Shown here piece by piece: positions 56,527-64,000 of a DNA stretch of 64,000 nt. The position numbers were made by a program, and so were the translations under genes. The first letter of the stretch is position 1. Each line of letters begins with the position of its first letter. Source of the stretch: Chromobacterium amazonense (GTDB lineage Bacteria > Pseudomonadota > Gammaproteobacteria > Burkholderiales > Chromobacteriaceae); the NCBI RefSeq assembly GCF_001855565.1, contig NZ_MKCR01000026.1:62001-126000 (forward strand), read 5' to 3'. The notes under the pieces were generated by a model that saw only the letters and a program-made list of their open reading frames with translations, had not been told where the DNA came from and searched no databases.

Positions 56527-58413
56527 ATGCGCTCCATCCGACACAAGCTCATGCTGCTGACGGCGGCCTCCATTCTGGTGGCCACCCTCAGCGTCACCAT
56601 CCTCGCTTGCCTGAATATCCGCAACCACGCCTACGACGAGGCCAAACGCGAAGTCACCCAGGTGCAGCAATTGCAAGGCGGCTTGGTGTCGGAATGGCTG
56701 ACGGTGCGCAAGAACCTGATCGGCGCCAGCCTCAGCCGCGCCGGCGATCCGCAGGCCAGCTACTATCTGCAGCAGATCGCCAAGGGCGGCGGTTTCAACA
56801 TCATCTACGCCGGCCACGGCGACAGCGGCGAAATGTTCTACTCCGTCCCCGGCCGCGCCAAGCCCAGCGCCGAATACCAGCCGGCCCAGCGGCCGTGGTA
56901 CCAGCAGGCCAAGGCCGCAGGCGGCGTGATCGTCACCGATCCGTACAAAGACTCCGAGCCGGAAACCAAGGACAAGCTGGTGATCACCATCGCCGACAAG
57001 GCGCCGGGCCAGGAAATCGTCGTCGGCGGCGACATCCTGATCGAGAAACTGGTGAAGTCGGTGCTGGACATCAAGCTGGCGGGCGACGGCCACGCCTTCC
57101 TGCTGACCCGCCAGGGCAAGGTCATCGCCTATCCCAAGCCGGGCCAGGAGTTGAAGCCGATTGGCGAGCTGATTCCGGCTTTGGACGACAACCGTTTCCA
57201 GCAACTGGTGAACAGCGGCGAAGTGACGCCGCTGGAGATCGAGGGCAAGACCTTCCTGGTGGTGCTGCGTCAGGTGCCGGGCACCGATTGGGTGCTGGCG
57301 GTGGCGGCGGACGAAGCCGCGGTGCTGGCGCCGGTGACGCAGCTGATCTGGCTGATCGCCGGCGGCGTGGCCGTGGTGCTGCTGGTGCTGGTGTCGCTCA
57401 GTTCCGGCTATCTGGCCAAGCTGTTGCGCGGCCTGGTCCAGGTGCGCGACGCGATGCAGGAGATCGCGCAGGGCGAGGGCGATCTGACCCGCCGCATCGA
57501 TGTGCAGGGCGATGACGAAGTGGCGCAGACCGCCAAGGCGTTCAACCTGTTTGTCGGCCGTTTGAACGGCATGTTCCGCGAACTGCGCGACGAGGCCGAG
57601 CAACTGGCGCAAGGTGTGATCGAAGTCGGCGGCGCGGTCAAGCAGGTGGCCGACGACTCGCATCGCCTGGCCGATATTTCCAGCTCCAACGCGGCGGCGA
57701 TCGAAGAAGTGACCGTCAGCATCTCGCACATCGCCGATGCGACGCGCGAAACCGATTCGCTGGCGCGCAACACCGGCGAGCACTCGCGCGAGAGCGCCGG
57801 CGACATGCAGCGCATCAGCACCGAGATGGAGCATACCAGCCAGTCCGTAGGCGAGCTGTCTGCGCTGTTGGGCTCGCTGGAGCAGCGCTCGCAGGAGATT
57901 TCCAAGATCACCAGCGTGATCAGCGACATCGCCGATCAGACCAACCTCTTGGCGCTGAACGCGGCCATCGAGGCGGCCCGCGCCGGCGAACAGGGCCGCG
58001 GCTTCGCGGTGGTGGCGGACGAGGTGCGCAAGCTGGCGGAACGCACGGGCAAGGCGACGGTGGAAATCAGCGATATGGTGGAGAACATTCTCAGCGAAAC
58101 CGGCAAGGCGGTGGGCAATATGCAGCGCACGGTGGGCGCGGTGGATACCAGCGTGGAATTGACCAGCCAGGCGCGCGGCCGCCTGATCGCCATCAGCGAC
58201 GCCATGCAGCAAGTGATAGACAAGATCGGCGACGTGGCCTTGTCCACCAGCGAGCAGCACAACGCCACCACGGCGATGGCGCAAAGCACCGAGTCGATCA
58301 ACAATCAGATTCTGGACTCCGACGCCGCGCTGCAGGGCGCGATGCAGACGCTGGAAGATTTGCGTCGCGTGGCGCGCACCATGCAGGACGCGTTTGGACG
58401 TTTCAAGCTATAA
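56527..58413 (+). CDS. Methyl-accepting chemotaxis protein with dCache sensor (copy 1)
   Basis: This 628-residue chemoreceptor has a signal-anchor helix (about 7-30), a double-Cache periplasmic domain, a second helix near 280-300, HAMP, and a long coiled coil with the tip [20 protein letters not shown]. In the sensor, YQPAQRPWY (Y, then R at +5, W at +7, Y at +8) matches the ligand motif described for amino-acid-binding dCache_1 receptors such as PctA. An amino-acid ligand is therefore plausible. There is no receptor-tether pentapeptide. It is paralogous to the next gene. Confidence 0.93.
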   Translation: MRSIRHKLMLLTAASILVATLSVTILACLNIRNHAYDEAKREVTQVQQLQGGLVSEWLTVRKNLIGASLSRAGDPQASYYLQQIAKGGGFNIIYAGHGDSGEMFYSVPGRAKPSAEYQPAQRPWYQQAKAAGGVIVTDPYKDSEPETKDKLVITIADKAPGQEIVVGGDILIEKLVKSVLDIKLAGDGHAFLLTRQGKVIAYPKPGQELKPIGELIPALDDNRFQQLVNSGEVTPLEIEGKTFLVVLRQVPGTDWVLAVAADEAAVLAPVTQLIWLIAGGVAVVLLVLVSLSSGYLAKLLRGLVQVRDAMQEIAQGEGDLTRRIDVQGDDEVAQTAKAFNLFVGRLNGMFRELRDEAEQLAQGVIEVGGAVKQVADDSHRLADISSSNAAAIEEVTVSISHIADATRETDSLARNTGEHSRESAGDMQRISTEMEHTSQSVGELSALLGSLEQRSQEISKITSVISDIADQTNLLALNAAIEAARAGEQGRGFAVVADEVRKLAERTGKATVEISDMVENILSETGKAVGNMQRTVGAVDTSVELTSQARGRLIAISDAMQQVIDKIGDVALSTSEQHNATTAMAQSTESINNQILDSDAALQGAMQTLEDLRRVARTMQDAFGRFKL

Positions 58414-58630
58414 CAAGATCGAGAAGCAGCCGGCCGGCAGTGTGGCGGAAGCGACATGTCGGCCGGTTATTGCTTATCTGTTGGTCAGGATGTTGGATTA
58501 TTTTGCTTACGACTGGTCGCGCAATTTGTAACTGTGATTTACAATTTGCCGCGTTTTGAGGCTCGCTGCCAGCGCAGGTTCTGCGCGGGCGGTGTGGGGC
58601 CGGCCCATCGTCGATGAAAAGCGCAATGCC

Positions 58631-60514
58631 ATGAAATCCATCCGAAGCAAGATCGCCCTGCTGTTGGCGCTGGCCATATTGGTCGCTACCTGCGCCACAG
58701 CCGTCAGCGCCTATCTGAAATTCCGCAGCAATCTGTCCGACAGCATCGATGCCCAGCTCGATCTGGCCATCAGCGGACAGCAGCGCTTCGTCTCCAATTG
58801 GCTGGAGCAGCGCCGGCAGATCATCGCCAGCGCCGTGCGCCATGGCGGAGAAGCCGATCCCACCCTCTATCTGCAGCAACTGGCCGAGGCCGGCGGCTAT
58901 ATCCAGATTTTCGTCGGCGACGGCGACACCAAGGGCATGGTCTATTCCATCCCCGGCAAGCAAAAGCCCAGCCCGGAATACGATCCCGCCTCGCGCGGCT
59001 GGTTCAAGACCGCCAAGGCCAAGGGCGGCGTGATCGTGACGCCGCCGTACAAGCCCGCCAGCGCCACCATCAACGATCTGGTCATCACCGTGGCCCAGGC
59101 CTTGCCGGCCGGCAACAAGGTGGTGGGCGGCGACATCGCCATCGGCCAGCTGGTGAAGTCGGTCTTGTCCGTGTCCTTGCCGGGCAATGGCTTTGTGTTC
59201 CTGATGGGCAAGGATGGCAAACTGATTGCTTATCCCAAGCCGGATACGGCCTTGAAGCCGCTGTCCGACCTGATGCCGGGCATGGATGCGGATCACATCG
59301 CCAGCCTGTTGGACAAGAAGGAAGCGGCCGAGGTGGAGCTGGACGGCGGACGCCGCTTGCTGCGCCTGAGCCCGGTGGAAGGCAGCGACTGGGTGCTGGG
59401 CGTGGTGGTGGACAGCGAACTGCGCGACGCGCCGCTGCGGCAGATGATGGTCGATATGGTGATCGAACTGCTGGTGGTGCTGGCTGCGATGCTGCTGCTG
59501 GCCGGCGCGTATCTGGGACGCTTGCTGAAGGGCCTGGTCCAGGTGCGCGACGCGCTGCGCGAGATTTCGCAAGGCGAGGGCGATCTGACCCGCCGCATCG
59601 GCGCGGAAGGGGAAGACGAAGTGGCGCAGATGGCCGAGGCCTTCAACCAGTTCGTCGAGCGATTGAACCGCATGTTCCGCGAGCTGCGCGGCGAAGCCGA
59701 ACAGCTGACCCAGGGCGTGATCTCGGTCGGCGCGGTGGTGGCCAAGGTGGCCGAGGATTCGCATGCGCTGGCTGATATTTCCAGTTCCAACGCGGCGGCG
59801 ATTGAAGAAGTGACCGTCAGCATCTCGCACATCGCCGACGCCACGCGCGAAACCGATGAGCTGGCGCGCGATACCGGCGCCCACTCCCAGGCCAGCGCCG
59901 AGGAGCTGCAGCGCATCAGCGGCGAGATGGCGCGCACTAGCCAGTCGGTGGGCGAGCTGGCCGGACTGCTGGCGGCGCTGGAGCAGCGCTCGCAGGAGAT
60001 TTCCAAGATCACCAGCGTGATCCGCGACATTGCCGATCAGACCAATCTGCTGGCCCTGAACGCCGCGATTGAAGCCGCGCGCGCCGGCGAGCAGGGGCGC
60101 GGCTTCGCCGTGGTGGCCGACGAGGTGCGCAAGCTGGCGGAGCGCACCGGCACGGCCACGGTGGAGATCGGCAATATGGTGCAGAACATTCTGTCCGAAA
60201 CCGGCAAGGCGGTGGGCAATATGGAGCGCACCATCCAGTCGGTGGACAGCAGCGCCAGCCAGACCGAACAGGCGCGATCGCGCTTGGTGGACATCACCCG
60301 CGCGATGGGCCAGGTAGTGGACAAGATTGGCGATGTCGCCCTGTCCACCGGCGAGCAGCACAACGCCACCACGGCGATGGCGCAGAGCACCGAGTCGATC
60401 AACAACAAGATCCTCGATTCCGATGCCGCGCTGCAGGAGGCGCAGCAAACGCTGAATGCGCTGGATGGCGTGGCGCGCAGCATGCAGCAGGCCTTCAGCC
60501 GCTTCAAATTGTAA
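58631..60514 (+). CDS. Methyl-accepting chemotaxis protein with dCache sensor (copy 2)
   Basis: This 627-residue paralogue of the preceding gene has the same layout and near-identical signalling tip, but a diverged sensor. The equivalent ligand motif reads YDPASRGWF, so Phe replaces the second aromatic Tyr. That suggests a changed ligand range. The ATG at 58631 ([20 protein letters not shown]) is chosen to match the first copy; the frame is open to 58556. The ribosome site is weak. The pair arose by tandem duplication. Confidence 0.92.
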   Translation: MKSIRSKIALLLALAILVATCATAVSAYLKFRSNLSDSIDAQLDLAISGQQRFVSNWLEQRRQIIASAVRHGGEADPTLYLQQLAEAGGYIQIFVGDGDTKGMVYSIPGKQKPSPEYDPASRGWFKTAKAKGGVIVTPPYKPASATINDLVITVAQALPAGNKVVGGDIAIGQLVKSVLSVSLPGNGFVFLMGKDGKLIAYPKPDTALKPLSDLMPGMDADHIASLLDKKEAAEVELDGGRRLLRLSPVEGSDWVLGVVVDSELRDAPLRQMMVDMVIELLVVLAAMLLLAGAYLGRLLKGLVQVRDALREISQGEGDLTRRIGAEGEDEVAQMAEAFNQFVERLNRMFRELRGEAEQLTQGVISVGAVVAKVAEDSHALADISSSNAAAIEEVTVSISHIADATRETDELARDTGAHSQASAEELQRISGEMARTSQSVGELAGLLAALEQRSQEISKITSVIRDIADQTNLLALNAAIEAARAGEQGRGFAVVADEVRKLAERTGTATVEIGNMVQNILSETGKAVGNMERTIQSVDSSASQTEQARSRLVDITRAMGQVVDKIGDVALSTGEQHNATTAMAQSTESINNKILDSDAALQEAQQTLNALDGVARSMQQAFSRFKL

Positions 60515-60536
60515 AAATCAGATGGTTTGATTTGCT

Positions 60537-60563
60537 ACGCCAGCCCTTGGGCTGGCGTTTTTC
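60537..60563 (+). terminator. Terminator of the chemoreceptor pair
   Basis: The stem ACGCCAGCCC / GGGCTGGCGT with a 2-nt apparent loop (the inner pairs would open) is followed by TTTTC, 23 nt after the stop. Confidence 0.85.
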
Positions 60564-60620
60564 ATGCTCAGACGGGAAAATGGACGGCGTGATGCGTATC
60601 GGACAAGAAAAAGGCTGACA

Positions 60621-61061
60621 ATGAACAAGCTGATGTTACCGCTGCTGCTGCTGGGCATGGCCGGCTGCTCCATGATTCCCACCCAGGAAGGCTACGCGCA
60701 AAAGGTATATCGCTGGCAGGGCCGCGACGCCAACGAAATGTTGAGCGTATGGGGGCCGCCCACCAAGACCATGCAAATGCCCAATGGCAATATGCTGTAT
60801 TCGTATGTGAAAGAAAGCACGGTGCAGCAGCCGCTGACCGAGAACACTCGTTACGAGCCCGGCACCAAGGTGACCGTCACCGACAACAACGGCCAAGCCA
60901 AGGTGATCGAAACGCCGGGACGTTGGGTCAGCAATGGTTTCAGCGGCGGCGGCACCTACCAGTACCGCTGCGCCACCAATTTTGTGGTCGACAAGAAAAC
61001 GCAGGAAGTGCTCAGCGTCAGCTTCGAGGGCAACGACTGCGTCGCCCCCTTGCAGCGTTAA
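60621..61061 (+). CDS. Small lipoprotein with OmlA/SmpA-like start, function unknown
   Basis: This 146-residue protein has a lipoprotein signal MNKLMLPLLLLGMAGC with the lipidated Cys at residue 16, then WQGRDANEMLSVWGPPTKTMQMPNG, reminiscent of the SmpA/BamE-like region. Its C-half holds two Cys (QYRC, NDC) that could form a disulfide. Probably a periplasm-facing outer-membrane lipoprotein. The annotation is uncertain. It overlaps the convergent next gene by four bases. Confidence 0.75.
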   Translation: MNKLMLPLLLLGMAGCSMIPTQEGYAQKVYRWQGRDANEMLSVWGPPTKTMQMPNGNMLYSYVKESTVQQPLTENTRYEPGTKVTVTDNNGQAKVIETPGRWVSNGFSGGGTYQYRCATNFVVDKKTQEVLSVSFEGNDCVAPLQR

Positions 61062-61516
61062 GGCCTATTTTTCAGCGCGGGCAGTTGCCACTGCCCCTTG
61101 CTTTCGAACGGCAGGTCCGCCATGCCGTTCAGCCCTTGCAACTGGCCGTGGACATCGTAGTCCAGCTTGCCTCCCGGCAGCTGTTGCCAGTTGGCCAACT
61201 GGCGTATCCAGCCGGCCAGCGAGGTGCGCACCTGCAACTGCACCTGGCCTTCGCCGTTGGCGGGAATCGAGATCGGCTGATCGCTCATGCCGGTGCCCAG
61301 TTTCTCGCCCGCCACCGTCACTTCGAAGGTCAGGCCATTGGCTTTCAGCGGGATGGCGTTGGGGTTGCTGATGCGCAGCGTCACCAGGAAGTTCTGTTCG
61401 AACAGCGTGCTCTTGCCCGGTTCGATATTGCTGAGGCTGACTTGCGGTTTTTTCAGGCCCATGCTGCCGCAGCCGGCAAGCAACAGCATCAGCAGCGTGG
61501 TGGCGATCCATTTCAT
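61058..61516 (-). CDS. LEA14-like (WHy-domain) lipoprotein
   Basis: This 152-residue lipoprotein starts MKWIATTLLMLLLAGC (Cys at residue 16) and then has a single LEA type 2/WHy-like beta-sandwich domain: FLVTLRISNPNAIPLKANGLTFEVTVAGEKLGTG, with the characteristic NPN. The ATG at 61516 is preferred because it begins the lipoprotein signal. Such proteins are thought to be periplasmic and stress-related; a function is not established here. Confidence 0.8.
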   Translation of the reverse strand: MKWIATTLLMLLLAGCGSMGLKKPQVSLSNIEPGKSTLFEQNFLVTLRISNPNAIPLKANGLTFEVTVAGEKLGTGMSDQPISIPANGEGQVQLQVRTSLAGWIRQLANWQQLPGGKLDYDVHGQLQGLNGMADLPFESKGQWQLPALKNRP

Positions 61517-61554
61517 GAGGCGATGATCCAATGTGCAATAGCGAAAGGCGCATT

Positions 61555-61869
61555 CTACTGGCAGCGCATGTCGCCTTGTGTAAATGCATTGTGCGGAATT
61601 GTTAGCGTGCCAGCGCGCAAAAGCAACAGGCCATCCTCTGGATGGCCTGTTGCTTTTGCGGCTGCGTTCGCCAGAAACGCCTCTTCGGCGCCGGCTTCGC
61701 CCTGGCTGGCGGCGAGCGGATGGTCATCCCATTCGTTCCAGTCCTGCAGTTCGGCCCACAGCGCCTGTTTTTGCGCATGGCGCTGTCTGGAGCGGCTGGC
61801 CGCATGCGCCCCGCCTTTTTTCAATATCGGCGCGCAAGCCAGCGGATTGCGCGGTTTGATCGTATGCAT
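61555..61869 (-). CDS. Small basic protein, function unknown
   Basis: This 104-residue open frame has AAGGA 7 nt before the ATG at 61869 and a short N-terminus MHTIKPRNPLACAPILKKGGAHAASRS, of the kind found in small conserved basic proteins of proteobacteria. A long perfect inverted repeat (61616-61660) lies inside its 3' part, so the last 35 residues may be a read-through extension of a shorter original product. It stands just downstream of udk. Confidence 0.5.
   Translation of the reverse strand: MHTIKPRNPLACAPILKKGGAHAASRSRQRHAQKQALWAELQDWNEWDDHPLAASQGEAGAEEAFLANAAAKATGHPEDGLLLLRAGTLTIPHNAFTQGDMRCQ
61616..61660. repeat. Perfect 20-bp inverted repeat with 5-nt loop
   Basis: The arms 61616-61635 and 61641-61660 are exact reverse complements (CGCAAAAGCAACAGGCCATC) around a CTCTG loop. 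It lies within the small frame at 61555-61869. It could be a terminator (with only a T4 run in its arm) or a mobile palindromic element. Confidence 0.85.
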
Positions 61870-61948
61870 GATAGTCCTTGTTGAGAATGCGCCGTGCGGC
61901 GCGCAGGCGATTTTGTGCCCGGCTGCGGCTGGCGTCAAGCAGGCAGCA

Positions 61949-61972
61949 AAAAGCCGCCCGCAGGCGGCCTTC
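61949..61972 (-). terminator. Terminator of udk
   Basis: Read on the minus strand, GGCCGCC / GGCGGCT forms a stem followed by TTTTTGC, about 20 nt after the udk stop. Confidence 0.75.
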
Positions 61973-61992
61973 GCGCAGGGGAGGACCGTCAG

Positions 61993-62607
61993 TCACACCA
62001 TCAGGCTGGCCACTTTGGTGGTGATGATGTCCACCGCCGGATCGTTGGCGCCGTGCGGCAGGATCACGTCGGCGAAGCGCTTGGTCGGCTCGATGAACTG
62101 GTTGTGCATCGGGCGCACCGTGGTCAGGTATTGCTCGATCACGTTTTCCATGGTGCGGCCGCGCTCGGCGATGTCGCGCTTGAGGCGGCGGATGAAGCGG
62201 ACGTCGGAATCGGTATCGACGAAGATTTTCAGCGACATCATTTCGCGCAGCGCGGCGTCGTACAGCGGAAACAGGCCTTCGATCACGATCACCGGCGCCG
62301 GTTGCACGGTGACGGTCTGGTCGGAGCGGGTGTGGTTGGCGAAGTCGTACACCGGCATTTCGATGGCGCGGCCGTTGCGCAGATCATCGATATGCGAAAT
62401 CAGCAGCGGCCAGTCGAACGCCTGCGGGTGGTCGTAGTTGGTGCCCAGCCGCTGCTCGAAAGTCAGGTGGCTCTGGTCGCGATAGTAGTAGTCCTGGATG
62501 ATTACCGCCGCCATCTCGGAACCAATGGTTTCCAGCACCTTGTTGGTAACCGTGGTTTTGCCGCTGCCGCTGCCGCCAGCAACGCCAATGATGAACGGGG
62601 TGCTCAT
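61993..62607 (-). CDS. udk: Uridine kinase Udk
   Basis: Udk phosphorylates uridine and cytidine in pyrimidine salvage. The 204-residue protein has the P-loop GGSGSGKTT near residue 11, then QDYYYRDQSHLTFEQRLGTNYDHPQAFDWPLL, and the Asp/Arg-rich catalytic region DVRFIRRLKRDIAERGR. The size is normal for the family. AAGGAAA precedes the ATG. It is transcribed alone, and a terminator follows. Confidence 0.96.
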   Translation of the reverse strand: MSTPFIIGVAGGSGSGKTTVTNKVLETIGSEMAAVIIQDYYYRDQSHLTFEQRLGTNYDHPQAFDWPLLISHIDDLRNGRAIEMPVYDFANHTRSDQTVTVQPAPVIVIEGLFPLYDAALREMMSLKIFVDTDSDVRFIRRLKRDIAERGRTMENVIEQYLTTVRPMHNQFIEPTKRFADVILPHGANDPAVDIITTKVASLMV

Positions 62608-62710
62608 GTTCGGATTTCCTTGATGTAATGAAAATATAAAAAACGCGCCATTCTAATGACTTATGGCGCGTTGTTCCACTCGATTTGCGACACCTTTCGA
62701 CCACGATTCA

Positions 62711-63346
62711 TCAAGCACGCCTGTTATTTTCCCGTTCGGCCGCCCGATACCACTCCTGCATGGCCGGCAAGCTGAGAATATGGCGCACGTAAGCCTCGGA
62801 AGCCGGAGGCAGCGCGACGTTATAGGTTTGGAAGCGGGTGCAGATCGGCGCGAAGAAGGCATCGGCGATGGTGAAATGGCCAAACAGAAAATCGCCGTCG
62901 GCGATATGGCTGGCGCGGTGTTCTTCCCATAGCGAAACGACGCGCGCGATGTCGGCCTCCACCGCCGGCGAGCTTTCGTAATCGATCTGCCGCAGGGTGA
63001 TGTCCATCGACAGGCTGCGCCGCAGCGCCTCGAAGCCAGAATGGATTTCCGCCACGATGGAGCGGGCGACGGCGCGCAGCTTGGCGTCGTCCGGCCACAA
63101 GCGCGCTGCGGGAAAGCACTCGGCCAGATATTCGCAGATGGCCAGCGAATCCCAAACCCGCAGTTTGCCGTCCACCAGCACCGGCACTTTGCCGGCCGGA
63201 TTGGCGGCCAGGATGCGCGCCTTGGTGTCGGATAGGAACAGGTCGATCTGCTGCTCCTGGAACGGCTCGTCCAGCATCTTCAGCACCAGCCAGGGACGCA
63301 GCGACCAAGAGGAGTAGTTCTTGTTGCCGATGATGAGGGTGAACAT
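62711..63346 (-). CDS. Glutathione S-transferase family protein
   Basis: This 211-residue protein has an N-terminal thioredoxin-like domain starting MFTLIIGNKNYSSWSLRPWLVLKMLDE, with the active-site Ser/Tyr segment, the cis-Pro in KVPVLVDGKLRVWDSLAICEYLAE, and a helical C-terminal domain. The ATG at 63346 with GGAG upstream is chosen; a longer frame to 63391 lacks similarity. Its detoxification substrate is unknown. Confidence 0.9.
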   Translation of the reverse strand: MFTLIIGNKNYSSWSLRPWLVLKMLDEPFQEQQIDLFLSDTKARILAANPAGKVPVLVDGKLRVWDSLAICEYLAECFPAARLWPDDAKLRAVARSIVAEIHSGFEALRRSLSMDITLRQIDYESSPAVEADIARVVSLWEEHRASHIADGDFLFGHFTIADAFFAPICTRFQTYNVALPPASEAYVRHILSLPAMQEWYRAAERENNRRA

Positions 63347-63435
63347 GGCGGCTCCGTGTCGGTTGCCGGCCCAGCGCCGGCGCGTATTCACCGATGATAA
63401 ACCCGCTGCGGCGGATTGACACGCGCTGCCATGAC

Positions 63436-63459
63436 AAAGGCCTCGCTTGGCGGGGCCTT
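63436..63459 (-). terminator. Probable terminator of fdx-iscX
   Basis: On the minus strand AAGGCCCCGC / GCGAGGCCTT (one mismatch) is followed by TGTC, shortly after the iscX stop. Confidence 0.5.
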
Positions 63460-63473
63460 GATGCGAAAGTGGT

Positions 63474-63668
63474 TTATTCCACCTCGTCTATCCATGCCTG
63501 CTGAATCGCCTCCAGCACGCGCTCGCCGCCGCGGCTGTGGTCGTCGTCAAAGCCGGGCAGGTCCACCACCCAGTTGTGCAGATCGACGAAGCGCACGGAT
63601 TTGGGGTCCACCTCGGGATGGGCTTCGGCCAGTTCGATGGCGATGTCGTTAACGTCGGTCCATTTCAT
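63474..63668 (-). CDS. iscX: IscX, iron-sulfur cluster assembly accessory protein
   Basis: IscX binds IscS and modulates Fe-S cluster assembly. The 64-residue acidic protein starts MKWTDVNDIAIELAEAHPEVDPKS and ends GERVLEAIQQAWIDEVE, with WVVDLPGF in the middle, exactly the family pattern. The ATG at 63668 is chosen to give the normal length. It lies 16 nt after fdx, continuing the isc gene order. Confidence 0.95.
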   Translation of the reverse strand: MKWTDVNDIAIELAEAHPEVDPKSVRFVDLHNWVVDLPGFDDDHSRGGERVLEAIQQAWIDEVE

Positions 63669-63684
63669 GCAGCTTGCCCTCCCT

Positions 63685-64000
63685 TCAGTGGTGCTCTCTA
63701 GCGTGGTTGATCGTGTACTTGGGAATCTCGATGACCAGGTCTTCGTCGGCGACGATGGCCTGGCAGGACAGGCGCGATTGCGCTTCCAGGCCCCAGGCCT
63801 TGTCCAGCAAATCTTCTTCCAGCTCGTCGGCCTCATTCAGCGAGTTGCCGCCCTCGCGCACGATGCAGTGGCAGGTGGTGCAGGCGCAGGACATTTCACA
63901 GGCGTGCTCGATTTCGATGTCGTGGGCGAGCAGCGCGTCGCAGATGCTTTGTCCGGTTTCGGCGTTGTCGATCACCGCGCCCTCGGGGCACAGGTCGGGA
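63685..64000 (-). CDS. fdx: [2Fe-2S] ferredoxin Fdx (5' end outside window)
   Basis: Fdx supplies electrons for Fe-S cluster assembly. The visible frame is open to the right edge and reads DLCPEGAVIDNAETGQSICDAL, matching an internal part of the ISC-type ferredoxin, so the start codon lies beyond base 64000. The four cluster Cys are in CEMSCACTTCHC (three ligands plus spares) and RLSCQA. The end is TINHAREHH. It is followed by iscX, as in other proteobacteria. Confidence 0.95.
   Translation of the reverse strand, partial: PDLCPEGAVIDNAETGQSICDALLAHDIEIEHACEMSCACTTCHCIVREGGNSLNEADELEEDLLDKAWGLEAQSRLSCQAIVADEDLVIEIPKYTINHAREHH

Noticed and set aside
61894-62628. 244-codon plus-strand frame across udk
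   Set aside because: Antisense of udk; the minus strand shows the P-loop kinase with correct length.

Overview
The window looks like chromosomal DNA of a Chromobacterium (Betaproteobacteria, Neisseriales). It is GC-rich, with a large TCA-cycle cluster, linked thyA-folA and prfB-lysS, several chemoreceptors, and a class A beta-lactamase very close to the KPC-like enzymes reported as resident in Chromobacterium (CRP-1 and CVI-1 types). No rRNA, tRNA, CRISPR array or complete insertion sequence was found.

Layout. 1-3168: flagellar export genes flhB-flhA (minus strand; flhA runs off the left edge). 3306-4594: thyA-folA, overlapping by ATGA. 4883-11512: a probable three-gene operon of a giant GMC oxidoreductase/alpha-beta hydrolase fusion, a membrane-anchored di-heme cytochrome c and a metallophosphoesterase. 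11591-14614: a FadR-type GntR regulator, then mtaD-ubiG. 14865-23510: a PAS-GGDEF-EAL protein, an MFS transporter, a zinc-ribbon peptide, a chemoreceptor and a FapA/DUF342 protein. 23593-26675: three minus-strand genes with the architecture of a tripartite alpha-pore-forming toxin (Hbl/Nhe and AhlABC/SmhABC type). 26964-27845: the KPC-like carbapenemase, divergent from the toxin. 27899-28220: a MerR-type promoter in front of a His/Cys-rich double-zinc-ribbon protein. 28227-31991: a ricin-type lipoprotein, an orphan sugar-binding protein, and a small gene of which a truncated duplicate lies about 1 kb away. 31992-33440: non-coding repeats. 33441-35985: an AT-rich island of unfamiliar genes headed by an EVE-domain protein, one gene apparently broken by a T7 homopolymer. 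36217-40014: lysS, prfB (with the programmed +1 frameshift site) and mdh. 40156-54191: a GntR operator and regulator, then sdhCDABE, gltA, sucAB, a 61-residue membrane peptide, lpd and sucCD. 54455-56394: tetR and an apparent deletion scar joining an efflux-pump tail to a headless LysR gene. 56527-60514: two tandem dCache chemoreceptors. 60621-64000: lipoproteins, udk, a glutathione S-transferase, iscX and the start-truncated fdx.

How the genes work together. The central cluster encodes citrate synthase, 2-oxoglutarate dehydrogenase, succinyl-CoA synthetase and succinate dehydrogenase, with malate dehydrogenase divergent across a shared regulatory region, so one GntR-type regulator may coordinate much of the cycle. 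flhAB, three chemoreceptors and the GGDEF-EAL protein fit a motile lifestyle. The toxin operon, the beta-lactamase and the AT-rich island are accessory and are the best places to look for new biology.
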